Shown here in pieces: positions 10,232 to 19,810 of a DNA stretch of 64,000 nucleotides. The translations under genes and the position numbers were made by a program. The DNA is taken from contig CP096134.1 of NCBI GenBank assembly GCA_023242925.1, positions 1,116,001 through 1,180,000 of the forward strand. The letters run 5' to 3'. Below the pieces are notes generated by a model. The model did not search any database. It was not told the origin of the DNA and saw only the letters and a list, made by a program, of their open reading frames with translations. Positions within the stretch are counted from its first letter, which is position 1. The number at the start of each line of letters is the position of its first letter. This DNA comes from Hyphomonadaceae bacterium JAD_PAG50586_4. GTDB taxonomy: Bacteria > Pseudomonadota > Alphaproteobacteria > Caulobacterales > Aquidulcibacteraceae.

Positions 10232-10831
10232 ATGAAGCTGAAGCTGTTTTGTTCGACGCTGTTGCTGGCGGTCGCAGGATTGACTGCGCCGGCGTCGGCG
10301 AAGGTGGAAGAAATCCGCCTGGGCTATGTGGACAATATCCGCGACGACCACGGTGAGATCATCGAGGGCAAGCACAGCGGCGGCAATGTCGAGATCGATA
10401 TCGTCTCGTCGTCGCCGGATTTCCTGAATCTGATCGGCTCGCCGCGCCCGTACCTGATGGGCTCGTTCGCGACGAGCGATGAGGGCGTGAATTTCGCGGG
10501 CTTCGGCGTGCTGTGGCGCTGGGAGTTCGCCGAGGGCTGGGCGCTGGAGCCGGGTTTTGGCTACATCATCCATGACGGCGAGGTGGATAACCCATTTCCG
10601 GACGGCAGCCCCGCCGCGGCGGACTTTGAAGCCGAGAACCAGCTCCTCGGCTCGGAAGATTTGTTCCGCACCACGTTCGCGCTGGAACGTGAGTTCGGCG
10701 ATCGTTTCGCCGCGCAGCTCTATTGGCAGCATATGAGCCACGGCCAAATCCTCGACAGCGGGCGCAACCAAGGCCTTGATTATGTTGGCCTGCGCTTTGC
10801 CTACCGGCTCGATCCCGATCCAGCAGACTAA
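10232..10831 (+). CDS. acyloxyacyl hydrolase (PagL-like) outer-membrane protein, copy 1
   Basis: 199-residue exported protein with an N-terminal signal peptide (cleavage after PASA). It resembles the PagL/acyloxyacyl hydrolase family, eight-stranded outer-membrane barrels that remove the 3-O acyl chain of lipid A. The expected His-x-Ser catalytic pair is visible as QHMSHGQ, followed by GRNQGLDYVGLRFAY at the end of the barrel. Alternating strands end in aromatic residues (WRWEFAEGWALEPGFGY). A paralogue follows 63 bases downstream. The start at 10232 follows GAGGGG at nine bases; the in-frame ATG at 10223 is too close to it. Activity is inferred. Confidence 0.8.
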   Translation: MKLKLFCSTLLLAVAGLTAPASAKVEEIRLGYVDNIRDDHGEIIEGKHSGGNVEIDIVSSSPDFLNLIGSPRPYLMGSFATSDEGVNFAGFGVLWRWEFAEGWALEPGFGYIIHDGEVDNPFPDGSPAAADFEAENQLLGSEDLFRTTFALEREFGDRFAAQLYWQHMSHGQILDSGRNQGLDYVGLRFAYRLDPDPAD

Positions 10832-10894
10832 GCTGCTTTTCATCGCCCGCCGCGCTGGCTAGGTTTGCCCGGACTTTCGGGGGAGAAAGAATCG

Positions 10895-11479
10895 ATGCGG
10901 GGATATTTCGCGGGCGTTGCGGCGTTCGGTGCGGCGATGGCTCTGGCCCCGGCGGCGAACGCTGGCGTCGATGAAGTCCATGTCGGCGTGATGGCGCATA
11001 ATATTTGCGTCACCAATTGCAAGAACGCTGACAAGGAAGACGGCCCGAACGTCGAGTTTCAGGTGTCGTTCGACTCGCCGTCCTTCCTGAATTGGGCGGG
11101 CTCGCCGCAGCCTTACATTCTGGCGTCAGTGAACGTTGCGGGCGAGACGAGTTTTGGCGGCGTGGGCCTTGAATGGCGCTGGGATTTCGCCGACGGCTGG
11201 GCGCTTGAACCGGGCGTCGGCTACGTGATCCACAATGGCGAAGTCGATAACCCGTACGCCAACGGCACGCCGGAAGCGGCGGAATTTTTCGAAGAGCACA
11301 TCCTGTTCGGCTCGGAAGATCTCTTCCGCACCTCGCTTGGCCTGACGCGCGATTTTGAGGGCCCGCTGGAAGCGCAGGTGTTTTTCTCGCATTTGAGCCA
11401 CGGCCAAATCATCGGTTCTGGCCGCAACCAAGGCGTCGACCAGCTCGGCGTGCGCATCGGCTATCAATTCGGCGGCTGA
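10895..11479 (+). CDS. acyloxyacyl hydrolase (PagL-like) outer-membrane protein, copy 2
   Basis: 194-residue paralogue of the preceding gene, with a signal peptide ending in AANA. Shared blocks include the EWRWDFADGWALEPGVGYVI strand, GSEDLFRTSLGL and the catalytic-type SHLSHGQIIGSGRNQG near the C-terminus, keeping His-x-Ser. It has two extra cysteines near residues 40-45 (ICVTNC) that copy 1 lacks; these could form a disulfide. The ATG follows GGGGGAG. Tandem duplication with divergence is the simplest origin. Together with the patatin gene 46 bases downstream this makes a run of lipid-acting genes. Confidence 0.8.
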   Translation: MRGYFAGVAAFGAAMALAPAANAGVDEVHVGVMAHNICVTNCKNADKEDGPNVEFQVSFDSPSFLNWAGSPQPYILASVNVAGETSFGGVGLEWRWDFADGWALEPGVGYVIHNGEVDNPYANGTPEAAEFFEEHILFGSEDLFRTSLGLTRDFEGPLEAQVFFSHLSHGQIIGSGRNQGVDQLGVRIGYQFGG

Positions 11480-11531
11480 CGTGGCGCGCTACGCGACCTA
11501 AGATGCAGCCAGCTCCAGAAGGGGGATGGCG

Positions 11532-12703
11532 ATGGGGACACATCTACGCGCGCGCTTCGAGCGGCCTGGACCGAAACGTATTCTGGCGCTTGATGGCGGC
11601 GGCGTGCGCGGTCTGCTCACCGTCGGCATGTTGGCCGAGCTCGAGGCGCATTTGCGTCAGCGCTACAACAAGCCAGACATGCGCCTCAGCGACTATTTCG
11701 ATCTGATCGGCGGCACGTCGACGGGATCGATCATCGCAACGGGCCTGGCGCTCGGTATGAGCGTCTCCGAGATTTGGGCGCTTTATAAAACCGTCATTCC
11801 GAAGGTGTTTCGCCGCTTCTGGTTTCAGGGCGCGGGCATCTTCGCGCCGATGTTCGTGAGCGGGCCGCTGACCAAAGCGCTGAAGGGCGAGTTTGGCGGG
11901 CGCACGCTGGAGAGCGAAGATTTGCAATGCGGCCTCGCCGTGCATTGTAAGCGCATCGACACCGGCAGCGCGTGGATCCTGCTCAACAACGCCAATTGGA
12001 AATATTACCCGCACAATTCGGGCTTCCGATTGCGCGACATCGTGCAAGCGAGCGCTGCCGCGCCGCACTATTTCAAAGGCGTGTTGTTGAACCTGCCTGT
12101 GCCAGGCGACGCCGATCGATCGACGGCGGCGTTCGTAATCGACGGCGGTGTGGCGGGCTATAACAATCCCGCGATGGAATTGGCGATCGCCGCGACTGAT
12201 CCGGCCTACGGCTTCAATTGGAAACCGGGTAAGGACAATCTCTACGTCCTCTCGCTCGGCACCGGCTTCTTCCGCGAACGCCTCGACGCGAACGCGTATC
12301 GGAAGAAGACGTTTGTCGGCCAAACGCTCAATGCGCTACGCGGCATGATCAATGACGTGTCGCTGCAACAGATCGCCTACATGCAGGCGATCTCTGAAAG
12401 CGGCGCGCGTTGGTACATCAATTCCGAGAAGGAAGATCAACCGTCGGGCTCGTATCTCGCGATCGATCCGGTGCTGCACTATCAGCGCTATGACGCGCGT
12501 ATCGAGAACATCGAAGAAAGCGCGCGTCGGCCCGAACACGCGCAGCGTCTGCTGGGCCGCGAACTCGATGCAGCCGAGGTGAAAGCGATGAGCGAAATCA
12601 CCAATGGCGAAGCGGGAAATCTGGCGCTGCTGGACGATATCGGCAGGCGCGCGGGGCGGCATTTCCTTTCGGTTGCAGCACCCCGGCCAAGTTCGACATC
12701 TGA
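11532..12703 (+). CDS. patatin-like phospholipase, tail probably frameshifted
   Basis: Patatin-fold serine lipase. The oxyanion-hole motif LALDGGGVRGLLTVGML lies at about residue 20, the nucleophile in GGTSTGSI (GxSxG) near residue 60, and the catalytic Asp in VIDGGVAGYNNPAMELA near residue 210: a complete Ser-Asp dyad. No signal peptide is seen, so it is probably cytosolic or membrane-associated. Read straight, the frame continues to 12842 with a Pro/Arg-rich tail overlapping purA. Restoring one C in the run at 12681-12684 gives an end PAKFDI and stop at 12703, leaving a normal gap before purA (1172 = 3x391-1). ATG 11532 has better spacing from AGGGGG than 11526. Confidence 0.85.
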
Positions 12704-12829
12704 GCAGCGGGGCATAGGGGCGCAGGGCCTCGGGTTTTGGCTGCCAAAGCCTTGCGCCAGAAGGGGAACAGCGCCAATGAACGCCGGTAAAAACGCAACG
12801 CGGGCCCGCGCGCCCGGCGAGGAAAACGC

Positions 12830-14118
12830 ATGTCTGGCGTAGTGGTTGTCGGCGCCCAATGGGGCGATGAAGGCAAAGGCAAGATCGTCGATTGGCTGTG
12901 CAATCGCGCCGATGTCGTGGTGCGCTTTCAAGGCGGTCACAATGCGGGACACACGCTGGTCGTGAACGGCGTCATCTATAAGCTCGCGCTGCTGCCGTCC
13001 GGCGTTGTCCAGGGCAAGCTCTCCATCATTGGCAACGGCGTTGTCATCGATCCGTGGGCTTTGGTGAGCGAGATCGACAAGATCACAGCGCAAGGCGTGT
13101 CGATCACGCCGGAGATGTTGGTTCTCTCCGATCAGGCTTGCCTCATCTTGCCATTCCACCGTGATCTCGACGCTGCGCGCGAAGCGCAAGCGGGCGCGGC
13201 GTCAATCGGCACGACGAAGCGCGGCATCGGCCCGGCGTACGAAGACAAAGTCGGCCGTCGCGCCATTCGCGTCGCTGACCTCGCCGATCCCGAGGCGATC
13301 GATTGGAAGATCGAGCGCCTCACCGCGCACCACAATGCGTTGCGTAAGGGCCTCGATCTGCCCGAGATTGATGTCGCGGCGCTGAAGCAAGAATTGGCTG
13401 AGATCGCGCCGAAGGTGCTGGCGTATGCGCAACCGGCGTGGCGCGTGCTGGACAATGCGTTCCAGCAATCGAAGCGCGTTTTGTTCGAGGGCGCGCAGGG
13501 CGTGCTGCTTGATGTGGATCACGGTACCTATCCGTTCGTCACGTCATCGAACGTGGTGGCAGGCCAGGCGAGCGCGGGCTCGGGGTTGGCCCCGGCAAGA
13601 TCAGCTACGTGCTCGGACTGGTGAAAGCCTACACCACGCGCGTGGGCGGTGGGCCGTTCCCGACAGAGCTCAACGATGAGATCGGCAAGAAGCTCGGTGA
13701 GATTGGCCACGAGGTTGGCACCAATACGGGCCGCGCACGCCGCTGCGGTTGGTTTGACGCGGTGCTCGTGCGTCAGTCGATCGCGCTCTCGGGCGCCGAT
13801 GGCATCGCACTGACCAAGCTCGACGTGCTCGATGGCTTCGATGAAGTGAAAATCTGCACCGGCTACAAGCTCGGCGACAAAGTGATCGATTATCTGCCTG
13901 CGAGCTTGAAGGATCAGGAGCGTGTGGAGCCGATCTATGAAACGCTCGACGGCTGGAAGAAGACGACGCGCGGCGTGCGCTCGTCGAAGGATCTGCCCGC
14001 GAAGGCGATCAAATATGTCCGTCGCATCGAGGAGCTGATCGGTTGCCCAGCGGCCTTGGTGTCGACCAGCCCCGAGCGCGACGACGTCATCCTCATGCGC
14101 GACCCGTTCAAGGCGTAA
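12830..14118 (+). CDS. purA: adenylosuccinate synthetase, split by a -1 frameshift
   Basis: PurA joins IMP and aspartate using GTP, the first committed step to [22 protein letters not shown] (P-loop and catalytic Asp) and [10 protein letters not shown] at the N-terminus, [16 protein letters not shown] and [20 protein letters not shown] in the middle, then [27 protein letters not shown] and [11 protein letters not shown] after the break. Residues expected at the break, [17 protein letters not shown], are recovered by restoring one G in TTGGCCCC near 13587, and 1289 = 3x430-1. An intact gene would encode 429 residues, the family size. Because purA is needed for growth in most settings, an error in the sequence is likelier than loss of function. 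Confidence 0.92.
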
Positions 14119-14157
14119 GCGGCGGCGGCTCCACGCCTGACAAGAGAGCGGTTTGAG

Positions 14158-14178
14158 GCTCCCCTTGGCGGGGGGAGC
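14158..14178 (+). terminator. hairpin after purA
   Basis: GCTCCCC (14158-14164) pairs with GGGGAGC (14172-14178) around a 7-base loop, 40 bases after the purA stop. There is no clear T-run, so it may terminate weakly or act as an mRNA end stabiliser. Confidence 0.4.
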
Positions 14179-14211
14179 GGCTAGACTCACTGCTGATTTG
14201 CGGAGAGCGGT

Positions 14212-14865
14212 ATGCCGGCTGAGGACGACAACCAAAACGAGGGCTCGAGCGGGCGCCGTTTCAGCTTTAACGCCGACCAGGCGCGAGCTGGCGCGCAAGC
14301 GGCGCTGCATAAGTCTGAATTTATTCTCTCGCGCGCGTTCGGCCTGTTCCAAAATCCCCAGAAGGAATGGGAGCAAATCCGCGACGAGCAAACCTCGATC
14401 CCGAATATCCTGCTGGGCTATGTCGCGCCGCTCGCGGCGATCCCGCCGGTGTGTGATCTGATTGGGCAATCCCTGTTCAATGGCCTGCTCGGCGCGAACG
14501 CCGGCGCGGCGCTCGTCAACGCTGTGGTGACGTGGATTGTGAGCGTTGCGGTCGTGTTTCTGCTGGGCATCATAATCAATGCGCTCGCGCCAAATTTCGA
14601 CGCCGATAAGAGCGAGATTTCGGCGCAGAAGGTGGCGGCGTATTCGCTGACGCCGGCGTTTCTGTCTGGCTTCTTCTCGCTTTGGCCGCCGCTCTGGTGG
14701 CTCTCGTTGTTCGCGTTGGCGGCGATGGTGTTCCTCATGTATCGCGGCCTGCCTGTGCTGATGAAGGCGCCGGAGGATCGCGCGCTCGGTTATGCCGCCA
14801 GCGCAACGGTGGCTGTGATGGTGGCGGCGATCGTGTTGTTCGCGATCGCAGCCGCGGTGACCTGA
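14212..14865 (+). CDS. Yip1-family membrane protein, copy 1
   Basis: 217 residues. A polar N-terminus of about 60 residues ends in NPQKEWEQIRDE, a hallmark preceding the first membrane helix in bacterial Yip1-domain proteins. About five hydrophobic segments follow, around residues 67-90, 100-122, 140-160, 163-182 and 195-217. No catalytic residues; the function of bacterial Yip1 proteins is not established. The following gene is a paralogue. The start follows GGAGAGCGG. Confidence 0.8.
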   Translation: MPAEDDNQNEGSSGRRFSFNADQARAGAQAALHKSEFILSRAFGLFQNPQKEWEQIRDEQTSIPNILLGYVAPLAAIPPVCDLIGQSLFNGLLGANAGAALVNAVVTWIVSVAVVFLLGIIINALAPNFDADKSEISAQKVAAYSLTPAFLSGFFSLWPPLWWLSLFALAAMVFLMYRGLPVLMKAPEDRALGYAASATVAVMVAAIVLFAIAAAVT

Positions 14866-14942
14866 TTAACCTCGATTTTGGTTTGCGTTAGGTCACACCG
14901 CCTCTAGCATCGCCGCTTACTCCATTGGGAGAGGGCAGCCCT

Positions 14943-15574
14943 ATGACCATCGATCCCATCAATTCCGGTTCCACCGGCCTCGTTGATCGCGCCAAGAACA
15001 TTCTGCTCACGCCAAAGGTGGAGTGGCAGAAGATCGAGAGCGAACCATTCGATCTACAAAAACTCTATGTGGGTTACGTGCTGCCGCTGGCGGCGCTTGC
15101 CGCGATTTGCGGTTTCATTGGCATGTCGATCTTCGGCGTTTCTGCGCTGGGCGTCGGTTTCAAGGTGCCAATCGTCACCGGTATTGTCTCCGCAATCGTG
15201 CAAACTGCAGTGGCTGTGGTGATGGTCTACGTGATGGCGCTAGTGACCAATGCGCTCGCGCCGAATTTCGGATCGCAACCGGATGTCGCCAAATCGCATA
15301 AACTCGCAGCGTATGGCTGCACGGCTGGTTTCCTCGCCGGCGTGTTTGCGATTTTTCCCCGCTCGCGATGCTGGCGATCGTCGGCCTTTACTCGCTCTAC
15401 CTGCTGTTTGTCGGCCTGCCGATCCTGATGAAGACGCCGGAGGACAAGGCGATCCTTTATCTAATCGTGATTATCGTCATAATGATCGTGGCTGGCTTCG
15501 TGTTAAATCTGATCACGGGCGCCATCCTTGGCGTGATCGGCATGGGTGTCGCCGTTCCCGGTGCTGCGTTCTAA
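14943..15574 (+). CDS. Yip1-family membrane protein, copy 2, split by a -1 frameshift
   Basis: Paralogue of the previous gene. It starts MTIDPINSGSTGLVDRAKN, then the shared LTPKVEWQKIESE box and matching membrane segments (LYVGYVLPLAALAAICGFIG; VTNALAPNFG aligns with INALAPNFD of copy 1). The frame breaks at about 15358-15361, in CCCC after a T-run; adding one C yields the continuous segment GVFAIFPPLAMLAIVGLYSL, and the second frame then runs YLLFVGLPILMKTPEDKA to AVPGAAF. 632 = 3x211-1 fits a single deletion. Probably co-transcribed with copy 1 (77-base gap). Confidence 0.8.
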
Positions 15575-17646
15575 TCATCCTTCCTCGCGTGTGCGCTGCT
15601 CTTGCCCGCCGGCCAGCAGCGCACCGCAATTGGCGTCCTCAGCAAGGCCCGCGTCTACGAACGGCAACACGGCCGCCAGCGGCGCGACGAGCGAGCCGAG
15701 AAGGGCGGCGATGCCGCCTTGGCCCAGCGCGCCCCCGGCTTCCACACCGACTTGCGGCGAACGTAAGCTGCCTTCGATGGTGATTGGCGCTTCGATACGC
15801 ACGAGGCGCGGTTGCTTCGGTTCCCCTTGAATTCGGATCGAGATCGTCTCGTCGCGCAAACTGATGCGGCCTTCGCCGCCGATCAAAACGTCTTCGGTAT
15901 CGACCACGAGCGTGCGCGTGCGGGCGATGCCGTTTTGAACTCGGAAGCTTGCCACGCCACAGCGTACGTTGGTGGTGCTGTCGTCATCGGTGAGCAAGAG
16001 GCCCAGGCCGCGCGTGACATTGATGCCGGTGAGCTCGGCGAAGGCTTCGCGCACTTCGCCGCCTTGGGTGACGAGCACGATGTCGCCGGTCGAAGTCGCC
16101 GCGGCTTGACGCACCGAGGCGCCCACGCCGCTTAAGCGCACACGGCCGGACAGTGGCCCGGTGACAGGCGGCGTGTTGCTCAACGCTATGATCGATTCAA
16201 TGCGCGCATTGGTCAGGCGCACGTCCATATCGACGCGCGGCGTTTCTTGACGTGCATTGATGCTGACATCGCCGCCGAGACGGCCGCGGCTGAGTTCGAG
16301 TTGCAGGGGGTCCAGGCGGAGCAAGCCTTCATCAATCGAGACGTCGACCGAGAGTCCGCGCAGCGGAAAGCGATCGCTGCGCACGCGTGTGGCGCGATAG
16401 GACACGCGGGCGTCCATGTTGCGCACGCGGCTGATGTCAAGGGCAAGATGCGGCCCTGTACGTCGAGCTGCGCGGCGATGGCGCGTTGTTCGGCAGACGC
16501 GGTTTCGTTGGTGGACGGCGCGCCGCCGAGTACAGCCATGAGATCGTCGAAGTCGAGCGCGTTGGAACGGAAATCGCCTTCGAGGAAGAGGCGGTCATTG
16601 CGCTGGCGTGTGGCGGTGAAGGCGCCGCGTAGATCGCTGTCGCCGACGCGGCCTTGCACATTGGGCATGCCATAGCGCTGCCTGTTGCGCTCAACGCGGC
16701 CGGTGAGGTTGTAAGGCGGCGTGTTGGGCAGGGCCAGGCCGATCAGTAGGTAGAGATCGGCAAGGTCAGAGCCGCGCGCGCTGATATCGGCGCCCCATAC
16801 GCCGAAATCGAACGGGCGATTGATGGCGCCTGTGGCTTCGATGTGGGTGGCGCCGGCGTGCACTTCGGCGACGAAATTGTAGGGGCGATCACGGCGCACG
16901 TTGAGCAATGGCGCACCGCTCAATGCGATGGTGAAGGGGCGGCGATTGATGCTGCCTTCGCCCGCAAGTTCAAAGCGGCCAGGATTGCTTGTGTCTGCGC
17001 TTTCTTGCGTGGTGAAGGTCGCGTCCAGCACCATGTTGCGCTTGTCGTCCGTGAATTCGATGCGGCCGTTCCGCAGCGCAAATTCACGGATAGCGGGCAG
17101 ATTGAATTGGCGGCCGCGGCCGGCGTTTGGCCCGGCCGACCAATTGGAATCGCCCTCGGCGCTGCGATAGAGCGCGACGTTGGCGCCATCGAGATCGAGG
17201 CGCACGATGTCGAAGCGGCCGATGAAGAGCGACAGCAACCGCACAGAGATTTCCGCGTTCTCTACCTCCGCGAACGCGCCACGCTCATGGAAGCGCGCGG
17301 GATTGCCAATGCTAAGGCCTTGTAGGCTGGCTTCGGGCGTCCATGACCACGGGTTCACATCGAGATCGCCGCGGATGACAATCTCGCGCCCGGTGGCGGT
17401 GGAAGCGAAGCGGCTGATCGGCCCGCGCAGTGCGTTCCAATCGGCGAAGGTGAGGAAGAGAACGAGCGTCAGCGCTAGCGTGCCGATGATGCCGCCAGCC
17501 CATATGCCGACACGCGGCCATGGCGCCGTGCGAAAGGCTTCCCGCACGCGCACTCCGGTACGGTTGAGCCAAGCGCCCGTTGTGCTAGCGCCGGCTTTCA
17601 GTCGCGTGGTGAATGAGTTTAAGGACAATGCATTGTTCCGGTTCAA
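15575..17646 (-). CDS. AsmA-family envelope protein, split by a -1 frameshift
   Basis: About 690 residues. One membrane helix near residue 50 (IIGTLALTLVLFLTFADW) is followed by the AsmA N-domain (SRFASTATGREIVIRGDLDV, then NPWSWTPEASLQGLSIGNP), a long beta-rich periplasmic region and an AsmA C-domain with LDPLQLELSRGRLGGDVSIN. AsmA-like proteins influence outer-membrane lipid and protein assembly, and several are proposed phospholipid bridges. The frame breaks near 16437; restoring one base (ccttGgacatc on the coding strand) joins ILPL to DISRVRNMDARVSY. 2072 = 3x691-1 agrees. The start is uncertain (TTG at 17646). Its end abuts the stop of the convergent Yip1 copy 2. Confidence 0.85.
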
Positions 17647-17696
17647 TTTTTGAACGCGGACTCAATGGCGATGTTCCTGTTCCAGAAACACTTCGA

Positions 17697-17717
17697 CCCT
17701 CGCTGGTGGGGCGAGGG
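17697..17717 (-). terminator. hairpin between rpoH and asmA
   Basis: CCCTCGC (17697-17703) pairs with GCGAGGG (17711-17717) with a 7-base loop. It lies 73 bases past the rpoH stop and upstream of asmA. No T-run, so only a candidate terminator. Confidence 0.35.
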
Positions 17718-17789
17718 CCGAAGGTCGCGCAAATTGGTGGGGCGCGTCTGTGCGCGCGCCGAGGGGAGGGCTGGCGCGCGCGGGGCTGA

Positions 17790-18704
17790 TTAAGCGCTGG
17801 CTTCAGCCAGAAGCCCACGCTCGGCGGCGACCTTCTTCATCGCCTTTTGCAATTTCTCGAATGCGCGCACTTCAATCTGACGCACGCGCTCGCGGCTGAC
17901 GCCGAATTCGACTGAGAGTTCTTCCAGCGTCGCGGGCTCATCCTTCAAGCGGCGCTCTTGGATGATATGGCGTTCGCGTTCGTTGAGCTCCCCCATCGCC
18001 TCTTGGAGCAGGGTCATGCGCGCGCTGAACTCTTCATTGTCAGCCAAGCGCGTTTCCTGCGTGCCTTCGGTCTGGTCGTCGGCGAGCCAGTCCATCCATT
18101 CGGCATCGCCTTCGCCCGCAGCGCCGCCGATCGGCGCGTTGAGCGATGCATCGCCGCCGCCGCTCATGCGACGGTTCATGGAGACAACTTCTTCTTCCGT
18201 GACGGCGAGCTTGTGCGCAATCGATGCGACGTGCTCAGGGCGAAGATCGCCTTCTTCGAGAGCGGCCATCTCGCCCTTCATGCGGCGGAGGTTGAAGAAG
18301 AGCTTCTTCTGCGCGGCGGTTGTGCCCATTTTCACAAGCGACCATGAGCGCAGGATGTATTCCTGGATCGAGGCGCGGATCCACCACATCGCGTACGTCG
18401 CGAGGCGGAAGCCCTTATCGGGGTCGAATTTCTTGACGGCTTGCATCAAGCCGACATTGCCCTCGGAAATCACTTCGCCGATCGGCAGACCGTAGCCGCG
18501 ATATCCCATCGCGATCTTGGCGACGAGGCGAAGGTGGGAGGTGACGAGCTTGTGCGCGGCTTGCGTGTCGCCGTGTTCTTGCCAGCTCTTGGCCAGCATG
18601 AATTCCTCTTCCTTCTGAAGCATAGGAAATTTGCGGATCTCGGAGAGATACCGTTGCAGTCCTTGCTCAGGGGACAGTGCGAGCGTCAGCGCGGTCGAAG
18701 CCAT
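17790..18704 (-). CDS. rpoH: RNA polymerase sigma-32 (heat shock) factor
   Basis: 304-residue group 3 sigma factor directing heat-shock transcription. Region 1.2/2.1 begins QRYLSEIRKFPML, region 2 has GNVGLMQAVKKFDPDKGFRL and ATYAMWWIRASIQEYILRSW, and the RpoH box QKKLFFNLRRMKGE is present and distinguishes it from RpoD. Region 4.2 ends LEELSVEFGVSRERVRQIEV. The start at MASTALTLALSP is preferred over ATG 18743, which only adds a non-conserved stretch. The upstream leader (18705-18800) contains a small CTCTC/GAGAG stem at 18743-18760; thermosensor behaviour cannot be judged by eye. Confidence 0.97.
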   Translation of the reverse strand: MASTALTLALSPEQGLQRYLSEIRKFPMLQKEEEFMLAKSWQEHGDTQAAHKLVTSHLRLVAKIAMGYRGYGLPIGEVISEGNVGLMQAVKKFDPDKGFRLATYAMWWIRASIQEYILRSWSLVKMGTTAAQKKLFFNLRRMKGEMAALEEGDLRPEHVASIAHKLAVTEEEVVSMNRRMSGGGDASLNAPIGGAAGEGDAEWMDWLADDQTEGTQETRLADNEEFSARMTLLQEAMGELNERERHIIQERRLKDEPATLEELSVEFGVSRERVRQIEVRAFEKLQKAMKKVAAERGLLAEASA

Positions 18705-19301
18705 GATGTAGAACCCCTCATGTGACGGGCGGGTGGGCCTCACTCTCTTACGTTTGAGAGGGCGGCCCGGTTGCCGTCACGTTTGCTAATATAGGAAGCG
18801 GTCCGACAGTTTGAAGGAACGGAGGCGGCGCGCCCCATTCCGAGGGCGCGAGCGCGGGAAACGACTTCCTAACCAATGGAACATAACAAGAACCCGCCGA
18901 TCTCGACAAGCGAAACGAAATCAACCAATAGAATCAGGGCCGTGAACATTCGCGAACCACCCCATAGGGATTGATCTCGCGCAATCGCTCCGGGCTTGTT
19001 TCGTTTTCGGGACGAAAGGGCGGCGGACGGCATGGACCGCCCCATCCGCCTTCCTCGCAAATCTGTTCGGCGCTGCGCAATGGCGGCGGGGCGCTTGGCG
19101 GATTTCAGTGAGCACTTCGACGCCAGCGGCGGGTCGCTCCGGGCTCATGAAGGTGCGTGAACTGACCGCCGCCGCGAGCCCAAAGACGCACGCAATTGTT
19201 CAGAAATGACCCGCCCCCATAGCGCGCCCACAGGCCGCGATGAATGGGGCGGAACCATGCAGGTCTTCAGGCGCTGTGGACTTGACGCGACGAATGACCT
19301 T
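18705..19301. other. geneless stretch upstream of rpoH
   Basis: About 600 bases with no convincing gene. It should hold the rpoH promoter; TATATT on the minus strand at about 18790 is a possible -10, without a clear -35. A mini-frame of 26 hydrophobic residues on the minus strand (18869-18949) lies in a less GC-rich patch. Nothing else recognisable. Confidence 0.5.
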
Positions 19302-19581
19302 TTAGTTTTCTGCTTTGACCGGCTGGAAAGTCTCGACCAGGGCCCAAATGGCGAGCGCGGCGGTGAGGCCAGCTAGCCCCTAAACGAAGGCTGAGATCAA
19401 ATACCGAGAGATAGATATGCGCCGGCGCGTCGCCGATTTGCATCCACACGGCGTGCACGCGCCCGTCGCCCGGATCGGCGCTGCGCGGCAGCGATTGGAA
19501 CATGCGCACTTCGTTCAATGTGAAGAGCAACAGCGCAACCAACGAGGCGAGCAAGCGCTCGACATTCGCAAACAGCGTCAT
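19302..19581 (-). CDS. small two-helix membrane protein, frameshifted
   Basis: About 92 residues once the frame is repaired. It starts MTLFANVERLLASLVALLLF (helix 1), then NEVRMFQSLPRSADPGDGRV, and ends, after a one-base shift in the CCCC at 19377-19380, with LAGLTAALAIWALVETFQPV (helix 2) and KAEN-stop. The straight frame instead runs through an Arg/His-rich tail. 280 = 3x93+1 fits one inserted base. The second hydrophobic helix appearing exactly past the shift is the main support. Function unknown; inner-membrane location predicted. Divergent from the TonB receptor. Confidence 0.55.
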
Positions 19582-19810
19582 GGAATTTCCGCCCAAATTG
19601 TAACCGCGGACGCAAGGGTAACCTCTGTCGCCGCGGCGCGGCAGGGAGCACTTGCATGTTCCGAGCGGGAACAGGTGGATGTGGCGGCCATCTCAGCAAC
19701 GCTGCCGCACGCGTGAGCATTTCGCGCGCAGGGCGAAGCGCTTGGCAATGTTCCCTCGTTTGCTGTTCACAGTGCCGACGCAAATCGACCCTGGCCGGTG
19801 AAGGGTCGAA

